DNA from: Actinomycetota bacterium
Lineage (GTDB): Bacteria > Actinomycetota > Actinomycetes > S36-B12 > CAIYMF01
DNA: 64,000 nt
Reading direction: 5' to 3'
Assembly (NCBI GenBank): GCA_020161245.1
Contig: JAIUOK010000007.1
Location: 1 to 64,000, forward strand
In this document: positions 1 through 8,577 of the stretch, in pieces
How the letters are laid out: the number at the start of each line of letters is the position of its first letter
Numbering within the stretch: the first letter of the stretch is position 1
Made by a program: the position numbers and the translations under genes
The notes under the pieces: model-generated
Told to the model about the DNA's origin: nothing
The model's input: only the letters and a program-made list of their open reading frames with translations
Database searches by the model: none

Positions 1-1827
1 GGCGATGTACTCGACGATCGCCTCGACGGTCTCCTCGGTGTAGCCGAGCTTGCGCAGCGCCCGCGGGATTGTCTGGTTGACGATCTGCATCGAGCCGCCG
101 CCCACGAGCTTCTTGAACTTCACCAGCGAGAAGTCCGGCTCGATGCCCGTGGTGTCGCAGTCCATCATGAAGCCGATGGTTCCGGTGGGCGCGAGCACGG
201 AGGCCTGCGCGTTGCGCCAGCCGTTCTTCTCGCCGATCTTGATGCCCTCCTGCCACGCCTTCTGCGCGAGCTTGGCGACGTCGCCGTCGAGGCTCGAGAC
301 GGTGCGCAGGTTGTCGGTGGCCGCGGCGTGCTTGCGCATGACGCGCTGGTGGGCCTCGGCGTTGCGGGCGTAGCCCTCGTAGGCGCCGACGACGCCGGCG
401 ATCTCGGCGGAGCGCTTGTACGCCGTGCCCGTCATGAGCGACGTGATCGCGCCGGCGAGCGCGCGGCCGCCGTCGCTGTCGTAGGGCAGGCCGGTCGCCA
501 TGAGCAGCGCGCCGAGGTTGGCGTAGCCGATGCCGAGCTGGCGGTACTTGCGGGTGGTGTCGCCGATCGGCTCGGTCGGGAAGTCCGCGAAGCAGATCGA
601 GATGTCCATCGCGGTGATGATCAGCTCGCACGCCTTGGCGAACGTGGCGGCGTCGAAGGTGTCGTCGTCCTTGAGGAACTTCAGCAGGTTGAGCGACGCG
701 AGGTTGCACGAGCTGTTGTCGAGGCTCATGTACTCCGAGCACGGGTTGGACGCGGTGATGCGGCCGGTCTCGGGGTTGGTGTGCCAGTCGTTGATCGTGT
801 CGTCGTACTGGATGCCCGGGTCGGCGCACTCCCACGCGGCTTGGCAGATCTTCTTGAACAGCTCGCGGGCGTCGACGGTCTCGATCACCTCGTGCGTGGC
901 ACGGGCGCGCAGGCCGAACTCGGTGCCCTCCTCGACCGCGCGCATGAACTCGTCGCTGACGCGGACGGAGTTGTTGGCGTTCTGGTACTGGACCGAGGTG
1001 ATGTCCTTGCCGCCGAGGTCCATGTCGAAGCCGGCGTCGCGGAGCACGCGGATCTTGCGCTCCTCGCTGGCCTTGGTCTCGATGAACTCCTCGATGTCGG
1101 GGTGGTCGACGTCGAGCACGACCATCTTCGCCGCGCGGCGCGTGGCGCCGCCCGACTTGATGGTGCCCGCGGACGCGTCGGCGCCGCGCATGAACGAGAC
1201 CGGGCCGCTCGCGGTGCCGCCGGAGGACAGCAGCTCCTTGCTCGAGCGGATGCGCGAGAGGTTGAGGCCGGCGCCGGAGCCGCCCTTGAAGATCAGGCCC
1301 TCCTCGCGGTACCAGTTCAGGATCGAGTCCATCGTGTCGTCGACCGAGAGGATGAAGCAGGCGCTGACCTGCTGCGGCGACGGCGTGCCGACGTTGAACC
1401 AGACCGGGCTGTTGAACGAGAACACCTGGTGCAGCAGCATCCACGTGAGCTCGTGCTCGAACGTGGTGGCGTCCTCCTCGGTGAGGAAGTAGCCGTAGTC
1501 GCGGCCGGCCTTGGTGTAGGTGAGCACCACGCGGTCGATGAGCTGGCGCAGGCTGCGCTCGCGGACGTCGGTGCCGACCGCGCCGCGGAAGTACTTGGTG
1601 GTGACGATCGTGGAGGCGTTGACCGACCAGAAGTCGGGGAACTCGACGCCGCGCTGCTCGAAGACGGTCTCGCCGGTCTTCCAGTTGGTCTGGACGACGT
1701 CGCGGTGCTCCCAGGTCACCTCGTCGTAGGGGTGTACGCCCGGCGTGGTGTAGATGCGCTCGATCGTCAGGCCGGCCACGCGGGGCTGGCCCTTCTTCGA
1801 CGCCTTCGAGCTCGTCGTCTCCGTCAT
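1..1827 (-). CDS. nrdJ: Class II (B12-dependent) ribonucleotide reductase, C-terminus cut by window edge
   Basis: Adenosylcobalamin-dependent reductase that converts ribonucleotides to deoxyribonucleotides in the cytosol without oxygen. It starts with MTETTSSK, behind a GGAGG ribosome site. 609 codons are visible; the family is usually well over 900 residues, so roughly the last third lies outside. Visible landmarks are SACFIL with a cysteine near residue 157, the glycine-rich GGSGAGLNLSRIRSS stretch, and SNPCSEY followed by SSCNLASLNL with cysteines near residues 363 and 374. These match the redox pair and the thiyl-radical cysteine of class II enzymes. The gene lies 207 bp downstream of nrdR on the same strand and is probably co-transcribed with it from the promoter carrying NrdR boxes. 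No cobalamin-riboswitch-like sequence was recognised in the 207 bp gap. Confidence 0.96.
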   Translation of the reverse strand, partial: MTETTSSKASKKGQPRVAGLTIERIYTTPGVHPYDEVTWEHRDVVQTNWKTGETVFEQRGVEFPDFWSVNASTIVTTKYFRGAVGTDVRERSLRQLIDRVVLTYTKAGRDYGYFLTEEDATTFEHELTWMLLHQVFSFNSPVWFNVGTPSPQQVSACFILSVDDTMDSILNWYREEGLIFKGGSGAGLNLSRIRSSKELLSSGGTASGPVSFMRGADASAGTIKSGGATRRAAKMVVLDVDHPDIEEFIETKASEERKIRVLRDAGFDMDLGGKDITSVQYQNANNSVRVSDEFMRAVEEGTEFGLRARATHEVIETVDARELFKKICQAAWECADPGIQYDDTINDWHTNPETGRITASNPCSEYMSLDNSSCNLASLNLLKFLKDDDTFDAATFAKACELIITAMDISICFADFPTEPIGDTTRKYRQLGIGYANLGALLMATGLPYDSDGGRALAGAITSLMTGTAYKRSAEIAGVVGAYEGYARNAEAHQRVMRKHAAATDNLRTVSSLDGDVAKLAQKAWQEGIKIGEKNGWRNAQASVLAPTGTIGFMMDCDTTGIEPDFSLVKFKKLVGGGSMQIVNQTIPRALRKLGYTEETVEAIVEYIA

Positions 1828-2034
1828 TCCTGTGTCCTCCGATGGCCGGCTCTGTCGCCCCCGACGGGTTGCAGAGTCCTGCTTGGTCTTCAACGTCTGG
1901 TGCCGTGCCGGTAGTCCGGATCGGCGGGGTCTCGCGGCCGCTTTGCGGGCGGTGGTGGTGCTGTGCGGGTGGTGCTGGTCGTGCGCGTGCCGGCAGGGGA
2001 AGACGCCGTGGTTCTGGCTGGGGTGTGCCCCGGA

Positions 2035-2547
2035 TCAGGGCGAGGTAGTGCTGAGACCGGGCTCCTGCTTCGCGGCAGGGGCACGGAGATCTGTGGGCAG
2101 CTCGCGCTCGGCGCGCAGCAGGGCGATCTCGGCCTCGAAGTCCTCGAGGCCCTCGAAGGCCCGGTACACGCTGGCGAACCGCAGGTAGGCGATCTCGTCG
2201 AGGTCGCGCAGCGGCCCCAGGATCGCCAGGCCGACGTCGTGGCTGGCGATCTCGGCGCACCCGCTCGCGCGGACCGCCTCCTCGACCGCCTGGGCCAGCA
2301 GCGCCAGGTCGTCCTCGCTCACCGGCCGGCCCTGGCAGGCCTTGCGGACGCCGCTGGCGACCTTGGCCCGGCTGAACGGCTCGGTGACGCCGTTGCGCTT
2401 GACCACGGTGAGCGTGACCGTCTCCGCGGTGGTGAAGCGCTTGCCGCACTCGGGGCACTGACGGCGCCGGCGGATGCTCGTGCCGTCCTCGGACGCCCGG
2501 GAGTCGACGACGCGGGAGTCGGTGTGGCGGCAGAACGGGCAGTGCAT
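2035..2547 (-). CDS. nrdR: Transcriptional repressor NrdR
   Basis: Zinc- and nucleotide-binding repressor of ribonucleotide reductase genes, 170 aa. The N-terminal zinc ribbon has cysteine pairs CPFC (residues 3-6) and CPEC (31-34), followed by the basic stretch SIRRRRQ. An ATP-cone domain runs from about residue 48 ([11 protein letters not shown]) to about 140. The open frame extends upstream, but the ATG at 2547 is clearly the start: it opens with the family's MHCPFC and is preceded by GGGAGAGGAGG. nrdJ follows directly, as in many actinobacteria. Two NrdR-type boxes upstream suggest that the operon represses itself. Confidence 0.97.
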   Translation of the reverse strand: MHCPFCRHTDSRVVDSRASEDGTSIRRRRQCPECGKRFTTAETVTLTVVKRNGVTEPFSRAKVASGVRKACQGRPVSEDDLALLAQAVEEAVRASGCAEIASHDVGLAILGPLRDLDEIAYLRFASVYRAFEGLEDFEAEIALLRAERELPTDLRAPAAKQEPGLSTTSP

Positions 2548-2675
2548 GTCTGGCGCCTCCTCTCCCGTGCTCGTCGGGCCCGGATCCGTGTCCGGTTTGC
2601 CCTGGTTCGGCGCTGTTCGCCCGTCCCCCTGTGGACGGCGATGGGGATCCCCTGGGGAGAACCTGTTAGCCGCGG

Positions 2676-2722
2676 ACCACAATCTGTGGATGACTTACAG
2701 CGATGTAACTACTAGATGTGGT
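2676..2722 (-). promoter_or_regulatory. Tandem NrdR boxes upstream of nrdR-nrdJ
   Basis: Two imperfect 16-bp palindromes: ACCACAATCTGTGGAT at 2676-2691, and AACTACTAGATGTGGT at 2707-2722 (reverse complement ACCACATCTAGTAGTT). Their starts are 31 bp apart, three helical turns, which is the known spacing of NrdR box pairs. They resemble the actinobacterial NrdR consensus with a CTAG-like centre. They lie 129-175 bp upstream of the nrdR start codon, so the promoter probably overlaps them. Confidence 0.82.
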
Positions 2723-2963
2723 GGAACCGTAGACCCCGCCTCCGACAGGCGCAAGGCCCTGATTCGGGCTCGGCGTGTCGTGATCTTGGAGCTCTGACCG
2801 GTGGTCGCGACACGCCGGATTTCCGTAGGGATTACGGCCGTGAGGATCCGTACGACCGGCTTCCGGACGGGCCCGCTGTCGGCGTGTCGCGGGCCCGATT
2901 CAGAGCATTCCAGAGGGGTCCGACACCCCAGATCGTCCACAGGCCGCGGCTGCGCACCCCTAC
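2723..2963. other. Intergenic region with an unassigned inverted repeat
   Basis: No convincing gene. It holds an inverted repeat at 2771-2817 with perfect 10-bp arms (CGGCGTGTCG and CGACACGCCG) around a 27-bp centre, and a short hairpin at 2918-2932 (GGGGT/ACCCC). The CGGCGTGTCG half recurs near 2879. These could be a regulator site or a structured leader. I cannot assign them. Confidence 0.4.
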
Positions 2964-3041
2964 ATGTGGGGCGTCGGCGAGCAACGACCCGCCCGTCGCT
3001 GGCACCGTGCCGCCATGGGGGACGGGGACTGGGGATCCGAG

Positions 3042-4076
3042 ATGTGGCACCGGGCGGCGGCCGGCCCGACCGACTGCCGCACCGATCCGCGCGGATGGCC
3101 GATGGACGTCGCGGTGGTCTGGGACGGCGGCGGCCGAGGGTTCGACTGGTACGACGGGACGGCCGACACGCTCGTGCCGCGCGTGCCGCGCACGGGCACC
3201 TTCGCCGCGTGGCTCCGCGAGATCGGGGTGGTCGGCGTCTTCGAGGGCGGGCGCTGGCGCAACGCCGTCGAGCTGGACGTGCTCGCCCGCCTGCGTGCGA
3301 ACGCCCCTGGCAGGTGGCCGCCGGCAGCGGTGGACCTGCTCGAGCGTTGGACCGAGCGACGGCTGCCCACCTGGGACGAGCTCGTGGCCGCCGTCCACCC
3401 GGGCATGACGTGGGACGAGATCAGCACCTGGCTCTCGATCGGCGCGACGTCCGACGAGCTCGCACACGGCGGCACGGTGTTCGACGTGCCGGACGGCTGG
3501 TTCGAACGCATCGACCCGAGATGGGGCTGCCTGCTGGACGGGCGGCGCCTGCTCCTGCATGGCCTGAGCAAGGAACAGGCCCTCGACTACCCCGCCCTGG
3601 CGCGGCAGCGGCTCGCCTCGTCTGTCACCCCTGCTTACATCCACGAGCTGCAGGGCGACGAGCGGCTGCTGCTGGAGCTGGACGAGCATCTGTGGATCTG
3701 TGCCTCCGCCATCGGGCAGGCCCACGACCTCCTCGAGGTATGGCGCCGACGCCTCGTCGACAAGGACGCCAGCACGCCGATCCCAGCGCTCGACGAGTGG
3801 CCAAGCGGCGGGTTCATCGATGCGGAGGACCCCTTCCGCTACCGGCGCGAGGCGGGCCATCCCGCAGGCTTCACGGAGTCTCAGCGGCAGGAGGTACGTG
3901 CCGTGCAGTCCGAGCTCACGGCGCTCACCCATCGCGTCGTCGACGCCATCGAGGTCGTCATCGAGTCGCAGCGCCCGCCTGAGCGCGAGGAGCTCCTCTC
4001 GATCCACGACGCGATCGCCCAAGCTCGCGCCGTCCACGACAGGGGCGTGTGGATCTGCAGTCTCGTTGCCGAGTAG
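3042..4076 (+). CDS. Hypothetical protein, 344 aa
   Basis: Not recognised. It is a soluble-looking protein with no signal peptide or membrane segment. It is rich in Trp and acidic residues and has alternating helix-like segments, for example around SKEQALDYPALARQRL and a C-terminal charged helix EVRAVQSELTALTHRVVDAIEVVIES. Codon use fits the window, and the antisense open frame looks like a shadow. Start sites are uncertain: 3042 has GGGGATCCGAG upstream, 3015 is possible, and 3102 (MDVAVVWDGG) gives a compact N-terminus. It stands alone between the nrdR promoter and a convergent secreted-protein gene. No function can be proposed. Confidence 0.65.
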   Translation: MWHRAAAGPTDCRTDPRGWPMDVAVVWDGGGRGFDWYDGTADTLVPRVPRTGTFAAWLREIGVVGVFEGGRWRNAVELDVLARLRANAPGRWPPAAVDLLERWTERRLPTWDELVAAVHPGMTWDEISTWLSIGATSDELAHGGTVFDVPDGWFERIDPRWGCLLDGRRLLLHGLSKEQALDYPALARQRLASSVTPAYIHELQGDERLLLELDEHLWICASAIGQAHDLLEVWRRRLVDKDASTPIPALDEWPSGGFIDAEDPFRYRREAGHPAGFTESQRQEVRAVQSELTALTHRVVDAIEVVIESQRPPEREELLSIHDAIAQARAVHDRGVWICSLVAE

Positions 4077-4128
4077 TGCTGCAGTCGCGTGCGGCCGTCG
4101 CCGCCGCCTGGACGCCGCGGTGCCGACA

Positions 4129-5013
4129 TCACATGAGGGCGAAGGAGAAGTCGCCGTCGGCCGGGGCGTCGGTGGCGCTGTCGCGCAGCGAGACGACGAA
4201 CCCGATGTACTGGGTGACGCCGGGCTCGCCGATCCCCGAGCCGCACAGCTGCGGCTCGAGGATCACGTTCGCCACCCGGCTCGACGACGTCACCATCGGC
4301 ACGAGCACCGTGACGCCGTCCGTGGGACGGCCCGCGTAGGTCCAGCCGTCGGCGCTGTAGGTGGCCTCGGGGTCGACCACGACGCAGTACTCCCCCGTCG
4401 AGAAGCGCTGCGCCACGATCGAGCCGCCGGTGCACGTCCAGGCCGCGGACACGGGGCTGCTGCTGAGCGACGACGACGCCGACCCGGTGCGGATGATCGC
4501 CCGCGCGGCCACCGACCCGCCGACTGCGGGATCGCCCGGGATGAGCGGGCAGCCGTGGACGTACTCCGACGCCGGCACTCCCCCGAGCTTGCTGGAGTCG
4601 GCGGCCGTCCCGGTCGTGCGCAGGTAGCTCGATGCGGGCTGCCCGCCGAGCTTGGTGGCGTTGGCCGCGGTGCCCGCGACCGGCAGGAAGTCGGTGGCGC
4701 GCTTGCCCTGCAGGTACGACGCGTTGAGGTTGGGCACCTGCGTCGTCGACGACACCTTCAGCGGCGCCCGGCCCTTCGGCACGGTGATCGAGATGCCGGT
4801 GGCCGACGCCGACGTGCTCTTGTTCGTCACCTGCAGCTGCGCGCCGGCGGTGGTACCGGTGAGCGTCGACGTGCCGCCCACCGTGTTGGTGCGGCCGAGG
4901 TTGAAGATCGCGCCGACGCCGGTGCCGGCGTACGCGGCCTGGGCCCCGAGCGCGACGGCGGTGGCGACAGCGCCGGCAGCGGCACCCAGGGCGAACGTGC
5001 GACGGCGGGACAT
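4129..5013 (-). CDS. Secreted protein with KLGG-type repeats
   Basis: Exported protein of 294 aa. The start at 5013 (MSRRRTF) has a GAGGGAG ribosome site and leads into a signal peptide: an Arg-rich n-region, a hydrophobic stretch LGAAAGAVATAVALGAQA, and an AYA-like cleavage site near residue 28. The middle has three degenerate repeats of about 20 residues (YLQGKRATDFL, KLGGQPASSYL, KLGGVPASEYV). This type occurs in actinobacterial and phage-tail-like secreted proteins. Four cysteines in the C-terminal half could form disulfides outside the cell. It converges on the 344-aa gene. Function is unknown; a surface or collagen-like structural role is only a guess. Confidence 0.8.
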   Translation of the reverse strand: MSRRRTFALGAAAGAVATAVALGAQAAYAGTGVGAIFNLGRTNTVGGTSTLTGTTAGAQLQVTNKSTSASATGISITVPKGRAPLKVSSTTQVPNLNASYLQGKRATDFLPVAGTAANATKLGGQPASSYLRTTGTAADSSKLGGVPASEYVHGCPLIPGDPAVGGSVAARAIIRTGSASSSLSSSPVSAAWTCTGGSIVAQRFSTGEYCVVVDPEATYSADGWTYAGRPTDGVTVLVPMVTSSSRVANVILEPQLCGSGIGEPGVTQYIGFVVSLRDSATDAPADGDFSFALM

Positions 5014-5112
5014 GCGGCGGCTCCCTCTCGAGGCGTCAACGGCATCGGGAGTCTGCCGAAGTTGCACGCGTCGGTGCCTGCCCTATGGCCGCGTGTCGCC
5101 CAGGTCGCCCAG

Positions 5113-5367
5113 TCAGCTCGATGCCGCGGGGCGGCGCAGACGGCGCACGCCCTTGAGGATCGCCTGGTCGATCGCGACGCCGACGCCGGCGTTGGCTGCC
5201 CCGAGCAGGGCGCCGCCGACAGCCAGGCCGAGCGGCGTCGTGCCCTCCGCGGCGTCGAAGATGCCGGCCTGCCAGAGCATGAGCGGCCAGACGACCGCGG
5301 CCGCGATGAGCGCGGTGCGCCACCACCAGCCGAGCACCAGACCGAACAGGATCATCGTCGGGATCAT
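5113..5367 (-). CDS. Small membrane protein, 84 aa
   Basis: Starts at MIPTMIL, where GAGGGGAG lies upstream; a longer frame exists but lacks such a site. There are two or three hydrophobic segments: MILFGLVLGWWW, ALIAAAVVWPLMLW, and a Gly/Ala-rich LGLAVGGALLGAANAGVGVAI. A basic tail KGVRRLRRP is likely cytoplasmic. Not recognised. Its neighbours, a secreted protein and a lipoprotein, are also envelope proteins, but no operon is evident. Confidence 0.7.
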   Translation of the reverse strand: MIPTMILFGLVLGWWWRTALIAAAVVWPLMLWQAGIFDAAEGTTPLGLAVGGALLGAANAGVGVAIDQAILKGVRRLRRPAASS

Positions 5368-5505
5368 CAGCGGCTCCCCTCGTTGATGATCACAGTCCTC
5401 CGCCAGCGGCAGGTGCACAAGCCCCCGCCGCGAACAACGGTCACGCCGGCACGATGCCGCTCAGCACAAGGTGGAAGCCGTTCAGGTCCCTGGTGAAGGA
5501 GCCCG

Positions 5506-6537
5506 TCAGCTGCCAGCCGCTCCGGCCAGGAGTGCCTGAACTTTCGCGGGCGCTGTGCCTTGGAAGCTGCCGGCGTCGATGCGTCCGCAGCCGTCGAGCT
5601 CGACCAGGAAGGCGCGGCCGCCGTCGGTGGGCGAGAGCAGCGCGTAGCGCGATGCCTCCTCGTTGCAGGTGGTGACCGGGCCCGTCGCCCTAAGCGCCGA
5701 GCGGACGGCGTCGCTCGCCGATGTGTCCAGAGTGCCGCCCTCGACGAACGCGAGGAGCATGTCCTCGCCCGAGCCCTGCAGCGGTCGCATCACGCAGACC
5801 CGCAGCGTCCCCGACCCCAGCTCCCGGAAGGCGGAGAGGTCGACCTTGTCCGGCCTCGATCCGATGCCGCCCTGCCAACGCCCTCCGCAGCCGACCTCGG
5901 CGCCGCGGATGTCGAGCAGGATCGTGGCGTCCGAGGGCTGGTGCTCTGTCGGGTAGTCGAGCTCGGCATCGGCCGCGCGGCCGCCGAGGTCATGCAGCGC
6001 CGCGAGGACCGGGCGCAAGGGGCCGTTGCACGTGCCCTGCGGGAAGCGGGGCGCGAGCAGCCGCCCCTCCGCGTCGACGAGGTAGAACTCCTGGTACACC
6101 GGGAGACTCAGGGTGCAGGCGCTCTCCTCGGGCGGCTCGTCCGGCAGGCGCAGGGCCGAGACCAGTGCGTCGAATCCGGAGTCGTAGCGGCGCTCGTGGA
6201 CGCCATAGGCCTGGGAGCCTGAGGCGAACTCGCGCATGAGCTGGTCGCACAGCACCACCCGCACCGGTTGGAAGTCGCCGATGCGCTCCCCGTTCAGCCA
6301 GGGGATGAGCCGCGGCGTGGCCTGCACGGCCGATCTCCCCTTCAAGCAGAGGCCCGTTCCGTCGGCGGCCCACGACTCTGTCGGCTCGGGCAGCGCACCG
6401 CCGTCGGCCTGGTGGACGGGTGCCGCCGAACTGCTCGCGGTCGATGGCACCTGCGCCACCGTGGTGCCGCACGCGGCAAGGGCCAGCGCCGACAGCACCA
6501 GGACGACCGGGCGCGCGGACGTACGGATCGACAGCAT
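5506..6537 (-). CDS. Lipoprotein, hypothetical, 343 aa
   Basis: Starts with MLSIRTSARPVVLVLSALALAACG, shown here in part; LALAAC is a lipobox giving an acylated Cys near residue 23. A Ser/Ala-rich linker follows, then a roughly 300-residue extracytoplasmic domain with several cysteines (LCLKG, VVLCDQ, SACTL, GTCNG, EVGCGG, RVCVM, TTCNEE, DGCGR), suggesting disulfides. No known domain was recognised. An open frame continues far upstream through the ClC gene, but that part is a shadow. The lipobox fixes the start. Confidence 0.82.
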   Translation of the reverse strand: MLSIRTSARPVVLVLSALALAACGTTVAQVPSTASSSAAPVHQADGGALPEPTESWAADGTGLCLKGRSAVQATPRLIPWLNGERIGDFQPVRVVLCDQLMREFASGSQAYGVHERRYDSGFDALVSALRLPDEPPEESACTLSLPVYQEFYLVDAEGRLLAPRFPQGTCNGPLRPVLAALHDLGGRAADAELDYPTEHQPSDATILLDIRGAEVGCGGRWQGGIGSRPDKVDLSAFRELGSGTLRVCVMRPLQGSGEDMLLAFVEGGTLDTSASDAVRSALRATGPVTTCNEEASRYALLSPTDGGRAFLVELDGCGRIDAGSFQGTAPAKVQALLAGAAGS

Positions 6538-6671
6538 GCGACCTCCCCCGTGGCCGGCGTCCGTGCTGTGCGGCCGCCGACGGCCTGGGCAGCCACGACG
6601 GCTGCCACCGCCGTCCATGGTGGCGCAGCGGCGACCGGATGTCGCGGCACCCGGCGTGCCGACGTGTCGCG

Positions 6672-8039
6672 TCAGGCGTTGCCGGCGCGGCGCTGCTCGC
6701 GGATCTTCACGGGGCGGATCGACGACTTCTGGTCGAGGCTCACCGCCGTCACGAGGCCGATCACGGCCGCGATGAGGACGATCGGGATCTGGCTCAGCGC
6801 CTGGGTGCCGAGCAGCACCGTCACGAGGACGATCGACGTGATCGGCAGGCGCAGCACGGCCGACGTCGCCGCCACCATGCCGACCGCGATCGCGGCGGTG
6901 GAGCCGAAGCCGGGCAGGTTGCCGGCGAGGATGCCGATGGCCGCGCCGATGAACAGCGCGGGGAACGTCGGGCCGCCGCGGAACGCGCCGATCGACACGG
7001 CGTAGGCGATGCCCTTGAACAGGATGAGCAGCAGCAGCGTGCCGGTCACCCACTCCTGCGGGTTGCCCACGAGCAGGGGCAGCGCGGTCTCGCCGGAGAA
7101 CAGGACGTCGGTGATCGGGCGGTCGGTGATCAGCGAGTACGCCGCCGCGCACAGGCCGACGATGAGGCCGACGACGACGGTGACGAGCACCGTGCGATCC
7201 TTGGCCTTCTCCGCCACCGTGAGCCCGACGCGCCGGGTCGCCTGCGCGAACAGCGCGCACACCAGCGAGAGCGGGATCGTCCAGAGCAGATCGGCGACGT
7301 CGAGGCTGCCCGCGGGGAGCCCGGGGATGCCGAGCGACGGCGCCTGGAAGCCAGTCCAGTCGCCGAGGCCGGTGAAGACCAGTGCGCCGACGCCGGCCGC
7401 CATCACCGCGGGCAGCAGGACGACGAGCACCTGCTGGCCCGCGAACCCGACCACCTCGAGCATGAGGACGACGGCGACGACGGGGTTGCCGAAGATCGTC
7501 GCGATCGCCGCGGCGGAGCCTGCGACCGAGAGCAGCGCGACAGCCTGCTGGTTGTCCGACAGCTTGGTCTGGCGCAGCGCGAACACCACCGCGCCCGCGC
7601 CGATCGCGACGAGCGGGGCCTCCGGGCCGACGACGGCGCCTAGCGTCAGCGACGCGATCGCGGCGAGAACGATGCCGGGCATCTCGGGGACCGTCGGCAT
7701 GCCGCCGCCCAGTCCGTGCGCCGGGATGTGGCCGCCGACGCCGGGCAGCTTCTTGATCGCCAGGCCGACGAGCAGGCCCGCGAGGGCGAGCACGATGACG
7801 CCGTACCACCAGGCCGGCTCGCTCATGCCGAGGGCGTCCGGGACCGACGTCCACACGACGTGCTCGAGCCAGTGCACGAGCGCCAGGAACCCGTAGGCCA
7901 CCAACGCGACCGGGATGCCGATGATCGCGGCCACGACCAGCAGCCCGCGGTAGCCGCGGCTGGTCAGCACCGCGACCAGCTCGGCGCCGGTGTCCTTCTC
8001 GGCGTCGGCCTGGTTGGCCTGCGCGGCGGCGTCGCTCAT
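6672..8039 (-). CDS. ClC-family chloride channel/transporter
   Basis: Polytopic inner-membrane protein of 455 aa. It begins MSDAAAQANQ, and many hydrophobic helices follow. ClC selectivity-filter regions are recognisable but altered. GGHIPAHGLGG stands where GSGIPxxxG is usual, GPEAPLVAIG replaces GREGP, and GAFRGGPTFPALFIGAAIG matches GxFxP. No cytoplasmic CBS domains follow the membrane part. The protein moves chloride or another anion; whether it is a channel or a proton antiporter cannot be read with confidence. It lies 134 bp upstream of the lipoprotein gene on the same strand. Confidence 0.9.
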   Translation of the reverse strand: MSDAAAQANQADAEKDTGAELVAVLTSRGYRGLLVVAAIIGIPVALVAYGFLALVHWLEHVVWTSVPDALGMSEPAWWYGVIVLALAGLLVGLAIKKLPGVGGHIPAHGLGGGMPTVPEMPGIVLAAIASLTLGAVVGPEAPLVAIGAGAVVFALRQTKLSDNQQAVALLSVAGSAAAIATIFGNPVVAVVLMLEVVGFAGQQVLVVLLPAVMAAGVGALVFTGLGDWTGFQAPSLGIPGLPAGSLDVADLLWTIPLSLVCALFAQATRRVGLTVAEKAKDRTVLVTVVVGLIVGLCAAAYSLITDRPITDVLFSGETALPLLVGNPQEWVTGTLLLLILFKGIAYAVSIGAFRGGPTFPALFIGAAIGILAGNLPGFGSTAAIAVGMVAATSAVLRLPITSIVLVTVLLGTQALSQIPIVLIAAVIGLVTAVSLDQKSSIRPVKIREQRRAGNA

Positions 8040-8107
8040 CGCCGTACCCCTCTCGTCCGGGGCCACCCTGCCAGAGCGGGCCTTCTCGCACCTCGCGGCA
8101 CCCGCTG

Positions 8108-8165
8108 CTCAGACTGATCAGGTTTGCGTTTACGGGGTCCTATTCGCGAAGTCGATCAGTCTGAG
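8108..8165 (-). terminator. Long hairpin downstream of the DUF1905 gene
   Basis: Perfect 12-bp arms CTCAGACTGATC (8108-8119) and GATCAGTCTGAG (8154-8165), with weaker pairing further in (TTTGCG/CGCGAA). It lies 15 bp after the DUF1905 stop and 69 bp before the ClC start. It has no T-run. It may terminate DUF1905 transcription or be another of the palindromic elements found in this window. Confidence 0.5.
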
Positions 8166-8180
8166 CGAGTGGCTGGTGCG

Positions 8181-8468
8181 TCAGACGTCGATGTGCAGGT
8201 GGATGCTGACGGTGTCGCCGAGCTCGAGGGACTCCTTGCGGCGCACCATGTCCTTGAGCGGGACGACGTAGCCGCCGTCCTTGGGCCACAGCGACGTCGT
8301 CCAGCGGGTGCCGCCGATCGTGCACGCGACCGGGATCATCCCCCAGCCGTAGGTGACGATCTTCGACGCCGACTCGATGGCGGCCGACTCGTCGTCGGGC
8401 ACGGTGAGGAAGTGGTACGGCGCCGGCCCGCGCCACTCCCAGATCTCGCCGGTGAACTCCAGCTCCAC
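8181..8468 (-). CDS. DUF1905 domain protein
   Basis: A 95-aa protein that is entirely a DUF1905 domain. The pattern FTGEIWEWRGPAPYHFLTVP, then GWGMIPVACTIGGTRWTTSLWPKDGGYVVPLKD, and the end RKESLELGDTVSIHLHID are typical of this family of small beta-barrel-like proteins of unknown biochemical role. The YdeI/OmpD-associated domain that sometimes follows is absent. It is a single gene, divergent from the membrane-anchored protein at 8578. Confidence 0.9.
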   Translation of the reverse strand: MELEFTGEIWEWRGPAPYHFLTVPDDESAAIESASKIVTYGWGMIPVACTIGGTRWTTSLWPKDGGYVVPLKDMVRRKESLELGDTVSIHLHIDV

Positions 8469-8577
8469 GCGTGCACGCTAGCCGCGGGCACCGACCCTCC
8501 GGACGATCTTGGTCGTCCGAGCGGACGATCGTGGCCCGGCCTGGACGTGGCTACCGTCGGAGCAAGGGGGTGCATCG

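Noticed and set aside
1828-2034. Cobalamin riboswitch upstream of nrdJ
   Set aside because: Class II reductase genes can have one nearby, but I found no B12-box-like sequence or typical fold in the 207 bp, and the NrdR boxes upstream explain control.
8108-8165. Membership of the long 58-bp hairpin in one of the repeat families
   Set aside because: Its ends (CTCAGACTGATC) and length match none of the three families; a CCTATTCGCGAAG stretch faintly resembles the TCTAT core but not enough.
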